In this document: positions 31,921-35,119 of the stretch, in pieces
Layout of the letters: every line of letters begins with the position of its first letter
Position numbering within the stretch: the stretch's first letter is position 1
NCBI GenBank assembly: GCA_002478745.1
Contig: DLQI01000079.1
Location: 1-35,119, forward strand
From: Rhodobacteraceae bacterium UBA7436
GTDB taxonomy: Bacteria; Pseudomonadota; Alphaproteobacteria; Rhodobacterales; Rhodobacteraceae
Direction of reading: 5' to 3'
DNA length: 35,119 nucleotides
Notes under the pieces: generated by a model
What the model saw: the letters and a program-made list of their open reading frames with translations, nothing else
Told to the model about the DNA's origin: nothing
Database searches by the model: none
Translations under genes and position numbers: made by a program

Positions 31921-32946
31921 TTAAATTGGGCTAATGTTTGTGCGCTCAAGATCGGCTTGAACAACATTGTCATCCGTCAAATTGGTGGTGCCCAACAAGC
32001 GTATTGTTGCGGTCGTCGTAATGGTTGTTGCTGTCGCCGCGGGGTCTGCGGCTGAAAAAATAACGTCAGTGTAGGTGTCATCATCTGCTTGAGCGATTTG
32101 GAAGGTAATAGGCACATCGACAGAACCGTTACTGCTTTGGATGTCGAGCGGCAGAACAAGCACGTCTTCGTTAGGGATAAAATCGGTGATCGTCGTCACG
32201 ACACCTCTATTCGTAGCGTCGCTGTCAAATTCGATACCCGTGAAAATCAATTCAAATCGGTCTTCACCGTCGCCGCCCGTTAAGGTGTCAAATAAGTCTG
32301 CGCTGTGAAGATAGGTGCTTGTCTCGATCGTATCGTTTCCTGCCCCACCATCGGCAATGGCACCTATTTGATAGCCTGGCGGGTTTTCCAGAATGAGAAA
32401 GTCGTCACCAGCATCGCCATATAGTGATGTTCCGCCTCCAAAGTCAGCTGAGTCGCCACTGATCGTATCGTTGCCAGCACCACCAGACGCACTGAGTAGC
32501 GTCCCTTGTATGCTGATGATGTCATTTCCTGCGCCGCCATTGATCACGCCGTCTTCGCCAAAGGCATCAATGGTGTCATCCCCAGAACCGCCCTGAACAA
32601 AGCCCAGATCGCTATCCTCAGATCCATTGCTTTGGAAAACAATGTAGTCACTGCCGCCACCGCCGTTCAGGGTTACATCTTCACCGACAAAGGAAAACAG
32701 CCTGTCGTCGCCCGGGCCGCCGTACACTACGGCGCCGTCGCCAACGGCCTCGATCGTGTCATCGCCCGCAAAGCCATTGACGGTTTGGTTTTCCATCGCT
32801 TTCAAAATGTCGGATTGGTTGGTTCCTTGTGCAATGTCTGTTTCGGCCGCTGGTTCGCCCGTTTCCCCACCGTCGTCATCGAAAAATTCAACTGCGTATG
32901 CCGCGAGCCCTGTGCCCAAAAGGGCGAGCAATAAAAAAGAGATCAT
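31921..32946 (-). CDS. RTX (hemolysin-type calcium-binding) repeat protein with N-terminal TM
   Basis: A 341-residue acidic protein. An N-terminal hydrophobic helix (MISFLLLALLGTGLAAYAV) may act as a signal anchor. From about residue 58 to 235 there are eight or nine RTX nonapeptides, such as GGPGDDRLF, GGSGDDTID, GGAGNDIIS and GGDGEDRFE, which bind calcium and fold as a parallel beta roll. A C-terminal domain of about 100 residues follows (ITDFIPNEDVLVLPLDI), a pattern seen in many RTX proteins near the type I secretion signal. No type I secretion genes are in the window. The presence of a TM helix is at odds with classical type I export, so it could instead sit in the membrane facing the periplasm. 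The function is not known. Confidence 0.8.
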   Translation of the reverse strand: MISFLLLALLGTGLAAYAVEFFDDDGGETGEPAAETDIAQGTNQSDILKAMENQTVNGFAGDDTIEAVGDGAVVYGGPGDDRLFSFVGEDVTLNGGGGSDYIVFQSNGSEDSDLGFVQGGSGDDTIDAFGEDGVINGGAGNDIISIQGTLLSASGGAGNDTISGDSADFGGGTSLYGDAGDDFLILENPPGYQIGAIADGGAGNDTIETSTYLHSADLFDTLTGGDGEDRFELIFTGIEFDSDATNRGVVTTITDFIPNEDVLVLPLDIQSSNGSVDVPITFQIAQADDDTYTDVIFSAADPAATATTITTTATIRLLGTTNLTDDNVVQADLERTNISPI

Positions 32947-33272
32947 CGTTAAACCACGGATTTTGAAAAATAGTGGTTCACGCGATCGGCGTTGGCGGAC
33001 CTAGTCAAATTGGGCGACTTTAACTGGTGTGCTCGTATTGCAGTGGGTTGGGGTATCGGTCTTGTGGCGCGTGTAAGGAGCCAAATATCTAGCGGATTTT
33101 AAGGATTCGACGTCCAATTTGGTGAAATAATTACAAAAACCCTAACAAAAATACTGCCACAAAGGGTCGCACCTCGGTTAGTGCATTGAATTCGTTGAAT
33201 AAGCCGATCAGGACGTGATGTCACAGATATGTTGCGAGGCGCGATTACCTCTGTTACGTACGCCGTGATTTC

Positions 33273-33298
33273 ATCGCTCCGGTATGTATTGGAGCGAT
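33273..33298 (+). promoter_or_regulatory. atp leader hairpin 1
   Basis: ATCGCTCC (33273-33280) pairs perfectly with GGAGCGAT (33291-33298) around a 10-base loop. No U-tract follows. Confidence 0.5.
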
Positions 33299-33304
33299 CC
33301 AACC

Positions 33305-33337
33305 CCCTACGTCAAACCATCAGGTGGAAACGTAGGG
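33305..33337 (+). promoter_or_regulatory. atp leader hairpin 2
   Basis: CCCTACGT (33305-33312) pairs perfectly with ACGTAGGG (33330-33337); an inner ACC/GGT stem can form in the loop. It ends 22 bases before the atpH start codon, close to the ribosome site. Confidence 0.5.
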
Positions 33338-33359
33338 CCATGACATCGGAAGGGTGGAC

Positions 33360-33920
33360 GTGTCAGAACCAGCTTCGATTGCCACAAGTATTGCGAGCCG
33401 TTACGCAACGGCCGTGTACGACCTTGCCAAAGACGGCAAGAAGGTCAAAGCCATTGAAACAGATTTGGGCGTTTTGTCCGATGCAATGGCAGACAGCAGC
33501 GACTTTAATGCGCTGATCCATTCTCCTATCTATTCGCGCGAAGAACAGGGTGCAGCAATTGCTGGCCTCGCGAAGAAGATGAAACTTTCACCAGTTATGA
33601 GCAACACGCTGGCCTTGATGGCTTCAAAGCGTCGTTTGTTTGTATTGCCTCAGTTGGTTGTCGCCCTGCGCGAAGCTATTGCTGAAGACAACGGTGAAGT
33701 TACAGCGGACGTCACCAGTGCTTCGGCGCTGACTAAGGCGCAATCAGACAAGCTTGCCAAAACGCTCAAAGCGAAACTTGGTAAGACTGTGACTATCAAT
33801 GCGACCGTGGATGAGTCTCTCATCGGCGGTCTTGTCGTTAAAGTGGGTTCGAAAATGATCGATACGTCGATCCGCTCGAAGCTCAATTCCCTCCAGAACG
33901 TAATGAAAGAGGTCGGATAA
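33360..33920 (+). CDS. atpH: ATP synthase F1 subunit delta
   Basis: The delta subunit sits on top of F1 and ties it to the peripheral stalk, so that the stator does not turn with the rotor. The 186-residue protein has SIASRYATAVYDLAKDGKKV at its start and ALMASKRRLFVLPQLV in the middle. It ends with the conserved DESLIGGLVVKVGSKMIDTS near the C-terminus, all typical of AtpH. GTG at 33360 is preferred over GTG at 33354: the GGAAGGG site then has a workable spacing and the product opens with SEPASIAT, as in related species. The atpA gene follows directly, with its ATG right after the stop codon. Confidence 0.95.
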   Translation: MSEPASIATSIASRYATAVYDLAKDGKKVKAIETDLGVLSDAMADSSDFNALIHSPIYSREEQGAAIAGLAKKMKLSPVMSNTLALMASKRRLFVLPQLVVALREAIAEDNGEVTADVTSASALTKAQSDKLAKTLKAKLGKTVTINATVDESLIGGLVVKVGSKMIDTSIRSKLNSLQNVMKEVG

Positions 33921-35119
33921 ATGGGTATCCAAGCTGCAGAAATTTCTGCGATCCTGAAAGACCAGATCGAGAACTTTGGTCAAGAAGCAGAAGTAGCCGA
34001 AGTTGGCCGCGTTCTGTCCGTCGGTGACGGTATCGCGCGTGTATATGGTTTGGACAGTGTTCAAGCTGGTGAAATGGTTGAATTCCCGGGTGGAATCCAA
34101 GGCATGGCCTTGAACCTTGAATCTGACAACGTAGGTGTTGTTATTTTCGGGTCCGACCAAGACATTAAAGAGGGCGACGTTGTTAAGCGTACGAACTCTA
34201 TTGTGGACGTACCAGTCGGTGACGAGCTGCTAGGTCGCGTTGTTGACGGTTTGGGTAACCCAATCGACGGCAAAGGTCCGATCAAGACTGCGAAACGCGG
34301 TTTGGCTGAAGTTAAAGCACCGGGCATCATTCCACGTAAATCGGTTCACGAACCGATGGCGACTGGTCTGAAGTCTGTTGACGCGATGATCCCAATTGGC
34401 CGTGGCCAACGGGAATTGATCATTGGTGACCGCCAAACTGGTAAAACAGCTGTGGCTTTGGATGCGATCCTGAACCAAAAATCATACAACGAAGCTGCTG
34501 GCGACGACGAGTACAAAAAATTGTACTGTGTATACGTTGCGATTGGCCAAAAGCGTTCTACTGTTGCGCAGTTGGTTAAGAAGCTCGAAGAAACTGGCGC
34601 GATGGAATACTCTATCGTTGTTGCTGCAACGGCGTCCGATCCTGCACCTATGCAGTTCTTGGCACCATATGCTGCGACTACAATGGCTGAGCACTTCCGC
34701 GACAACGGTCGTCACGCTTTGATCATCTATGATGATTTGTCAAAGCAAGCTGTGTCTTACCGTCAAATGTCCTTGCTACTTCGTCGTCCTCCAGGACGTG
34801 AAGCGTATCCTGGTGACGTTTTCTATCTTCACTCCAGATTGCTTGAGCGTTCTGCGAAATTGGGCGATGCATCCGGTAACGGTTCATTGACAGCTTTGCC
34901 GATCATTGAAACTCAGGGCGGTGACGTTTCTGCCTTTATTCCGACTAACGTGATTTCGATCACTGACGGTCAGATTTTCTTGGAAACAGAATTGTTCTAC
35001 CAAGGTATCCGTCCTGCTGTGAACACAGGTCTATCTGTGTCTCGTGTTGGTTCATCTGCTCAAACCAAAGCTATGTCTTCGGTTGCTGGTCCGGTGAAAC
35101 TTTCCTTGGCTCAGTATCG
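33921..35119 (+). CDS. atpA: ATP synthase F1 subunit alpha (3' end outside window)
   Basis: The alpha subunit forms the non-catalytic nucleotide sites of the F1 hexamer. Some 399 of roughly 510 residues are in the window. The start MGIQAAEISAILKDQIENF is typical, followed by the beta-barrel domain (GEMVEFPGGIQGMALNLE) and the P-loop GDRQTGKT (169-176). The segments VAIGQKRSTVAQ, LIIYDDLSKQAVSYRQMSLL and LPIIETQGGDVSAFIPTN then follow. The frame stays open to the last base. It starts at the base after the atpH stop, the normal order of the alphaproteobacterial F1 operon (atpHAGDC), whose remaining genes should lie beyond the window. Confidence 0.97.
   Translation, partial: MGIQAAEISAILKDQIENFGQEAEVAEVGRVLSVGDGIARVYGLDSVQAGEMVEFPGGIQGMALNLESDNVGVVIFGSDQDIKEGDVVKRTNSIVDVPVGDELLGRVVDGLGNPIDGKGPIKTAKRGLAEVKAPGIIPRKSVHEPMATGLKSVDAMIPIGRGQRELIIGDRQTGKTAVALDAILNQKSYNEAAGDDEYKKLYCVYVAIGQKRSTVAQLVKKLEETGAMEYSIVVAATASDPAPMQFLAPYAATTMAEHFRDNGRHALIIYDDLSKQAVSYRQMSLLLRRPPGREAYPGDVFYLHSRLLERSAKLGDASGNGSLTALPIIETQGGDVSAFIPTNVISITDGQIFLETELFYQGIRPAVNTGLSVSRVGSSAQTKAMSSVAGPVKLSLAQY

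Larger units (their letters stand above)
32947..33359. other. Intergenic region upstream of the atp operon
   Basis: A 413-base gap between the divergent RTX gene and atpH. Its atpH-proximal part holds two hairpins listed separately. The rest (32947-33230) is partly AT-rich and should contain both promoters, but no well-matched -35/-10 pair was found. Short open frames here lack ribosome sites. Confidence 0.5.

Noticed and set aside
33229..33516. 95-residue open frame overlapping the atpH start
   Set aside because: It runs in another frame through the atp leader and atpH, has no ribosome site and no protein-like features.

Overview
The window looks like a chromosomal segment of a marine alphaproteobacterium of the Rhodobacteraceae (Roseobacter group). 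This rests on gene content and protein style: DUF2125, DUF2007 and YdcH small proteins, an electron-transfer flavoprotein:quinone oxidoreductase, PHB genes, a split atp operon starting with atpH-atpA, and GTG starts with AGGAG-type ribosome sites. GC content looks moderate for this group. No tRNA, rRNA, CRISPR array, insertion sequence or prophage was seen, so this is mostly core genome with a few accessory genes.

Layout. 1-2892: the 3' end of fdhD followed by mobA, mobB and moeA, translationally coupled by ATGA overlaps; this operon matures the molybdenum cofactor and activates formate dehydrogenase. 2968-4737: an arginine:glycine amidinotransferase-type enzyme and a small exported protein. 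4734-6239 (minus): greA and a two-TM membrane protein. 6604-10939: ETF-QO, a TPR protein and ispE. 10936-11937 (minus): a polyprenyl diphosphate synthase convergent with ispE. 11995-13212: DUF2007, a TrmN6-like methyltransferase and YdcH. 13254-14486: a LysR regulator divergent from a 39-residue small gene with its own promoter and terminator. 14506-17528 (minus): an EAL phosphodiesterase, phaA and phaB.

17643-21138: tag, rpsD, then the coupled hisC-tyrC pair. 21135-21766 is a decayed extensin-family gene. 21763-23371: DUF2125 protein divergent from a ChaC-like cyclotransferase. 23443-26642: a MotA/ExbB-like four-TM protein coupled to a MotB-like protein that has one TM segment, about 480 residues of predicted coiled coil and an OmpA peptidoglycan-binding domain. 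26648-29940 (minus): clpA overlapping an M23 endopeptidase gene. 30113-31694: gloB divergent from a methyltransferase. 31921-32946 (minus): a membrane-anchored RTX-repeat protein. 33360 to the end: atpH and the 5' part of atpA.

The most interesting items are the ion-driven motor-like pair with a very long periplasmic coiled coil next to a peptidoglycan hydrolase gene, the compact LysR/small-protein unit, a cluster of repeated ACTGTRCA motifs between two convergent genes, hairpins in the greA and atp leaders, and the extensin pseudogene. All family calls come from reading motifs by eye; no database search was run.
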